Of a stretch of DNA of 64,000 nt, positions 63,256 to 64,000 are shown piece after piece (position 1 is the first letter of the stretch; the number at the start of each line of letters is the position of its first letter). The notes under the pieces are model-generated. The model saw only the letters and a list, made by a program, of their open reading frames with translations. It was not told the DNA's origin and made no database searches. Origin of the DNA: Achromobacter aegrifaciens. GTDB lineage: Bacteria > Pseudomonadota > Gammaproteobacteria > Burkholderiales > Burkholderiaceae_B. The stretch covers positions 62,001 to 126,000 of the forward strand of contig NZ_CADIJY010000007.1 in assembly GCF_902859735.1 (NCBI RefSeq), in the 5' to 3' direction. Position numbers and translations under genes: made by a program.

Positions 63256-64000
63256 TCAAGCGACAGTGCGGCCGCGTTTCGCGGCCTTCGCGCGCAGCAT
63301 TTCCTCCATGCGCGCGGCAGCCGGAGACAGGCTGCGGCCGGCCAGCCGGGTGATGCCCAGTTCACGCTCGATGCGCGGGGCGGATAGCGGCACGAAGGCC
63401 AGTCCGCGCGAGTCCGGCGGCACGCCCAGCCGCGCCAGCACCGTGACGCCGACGCCGCGTTCCAGCATGGCCAGAAGCGACATCATGTTGGACACGAAGA
63501 CCTGCCGGTCCAGCATGAAGGCCGCCTGCGGATAGCCGGCAAGCTGGCGATGGGCGATGGTGCCGACCAGAGGCAGGTCCTCGATCTCGCGCCAGGTCAC
63601 CGATTTGCGCCTGGCCAGCGGATGGCCGCGATGGCAGACCAGGCCGAAGGCGTCACGCAGCAAAGGCTCGAACGACAGTCGCCGGTCCTGCGACACCGGA
63701 CTGCACACGCCCAGCTCCGCCTCCCCTGCCAGCACCATGCGCTCCACGCCTTCCGAGTTGTCGTCGAACAGGCGCAACGCCACCGCCGGATAGCGTTCGC
63801 GGTACGTCGCCACCAGTTCCGGCAACCAGTGCGTGGCCACGGTGGCGACGGACGCCATGGTCAAGGTGCCGGCCTCGTTGCTTGCCAGCCCCGACAGCGC
63901 GCCCGCCACGCGGTCGTGGTGCTGCACCAGTTCACGCGCCAGCGGCAGGCAATCCTGCCCGAATCGCGTAAGCGTGCCACGGTTGCCCGGCTCGAACAGC
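63256..64000 (-). CDS. LysR-family transcriptional regulator, N-terminus outside window
   Basis: The reading frame is open to the window edge, so the N-terminal DNA-binding helices are missing. The visible 247 residues start with the wing of the helix-turn-helix (LFEPGNRGTLTRFGQD). The effector domain follows (GTLTMASVATVATHWLPELV, LLAMLERGVGVTVLARLG). The tail AAKRGRTVA is basic. The shorter reading starting at 63927 uses an internal GTG and is an artefact of the window edge. Its target is probably beyond the window. Confidence 0.88.
   Translation of the reverse strand, partial: LFEPGNRGTLTRFGQDCLPLARELVQHHDRVAGALSGLASNEAGTLTMASVATVATHWLPELVATYRERYPAVALRLFDDNSEGVERMVLAGEAELGVCSPVSQDRRLSFEPLLRDAFGLVCHRGHPLARRKSVTWREIEDLPLVGTIAHRQLAGYPQAAFMLDRQVFVSNMMSLLAMLERGVGVTVLARLGVPPDSRGLAFVPLSAPRIERELGITRLAGRSLSPAAARMEEMLRAKAAKRGRTVA

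Overview
This 64 kb window reads as ordinary chromosome of a GC-rich betaproteobacterium, most likely the Achromobacter/Bordetella group (Alcaligenaceae). The basis is the codon bias, two Bug-type solute receptors, several LysR regulators, and core gene orders usual for this group: rnhA/methyltransferase/gloB/mltD, tyrS/M23 peptidase/anmK, rplM-rpsI-argC-erpA and glyA-nrdR. No phage, insertion sequence, CRISPR array, integrase or replication origin was seen. The genus is inferred, not proven.

Layout. 1-2.4 kb: RND efflux permease (cut by the window edge) and its adaptor. 2.6-6.2 kb: rnhA, a SAM methyltransferase, gloB and mltD. 6.2-9.3 kb: a PLP ammonia-lyase plus a DoeB-like deacylase, divergent from a LysR gene. 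9.4-12.5 kb: fabI, OsmC, TerB/DUF533 and a Bug receptor. 12.6-14.9 kb: nadC, a degenerate Nudix/winged-helix regulator and, between them, several palindromes and a broken ParE toxin gene. 15-20.7 kb: small ORF, LysR, Bug receptor, an uncharacterised beta-propeller protein and a PhoX-like phosphatase. 20.85 kb: tRNA-Ser(GGA). 21-25.8 kb: the prkA-yeaH-spoVR stress operon. 25.8-26.7 kb: a long stretch without genes. 26.7-30.4 kb: DUF3142 lipoprotein and a large unknown envelope protein.

30.4-35.2 kb: ribD, nrdR and glyA on the minus strand, with a plus-strand pair (cysteine hydrolase, GlxA-type regulator) between nrdR and ribD. 35.4-41.4 kb: LysE exporter, PEBP protein, tyrS, M23 peptidase, anmK, erpA. 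41.5-44.4 kb: DUF6776, argC, rpsI, rplM. 44.7-49.3 kb: a complete branched-chain amino-acid-type ABC transporter with overlapping hairpins between the receptor and membrane genes. 49.5-53.5 kb: orphan TRAP receptor, pmbA, yjgA and a carboxylesterase. 53.8-57.2 kb: an NMT1-type ABC transporter in one operon with a cysteine hydrolase. 57.2-64 kb: a Pat-type acetyltransferase, gltX, an MFS transporter, a small lipoprotein and a LysR gene cut by the window edge.

No clearly new defence or mobile system was found. The best candidates for undescribed biology are the DUF3142/826-residue lipoprotein pair, the LysR-Bug-beta-propeller locus, the transporter-hydrolase operon with an ACCA-NN-TGGT palindrome, and the nadC control region.
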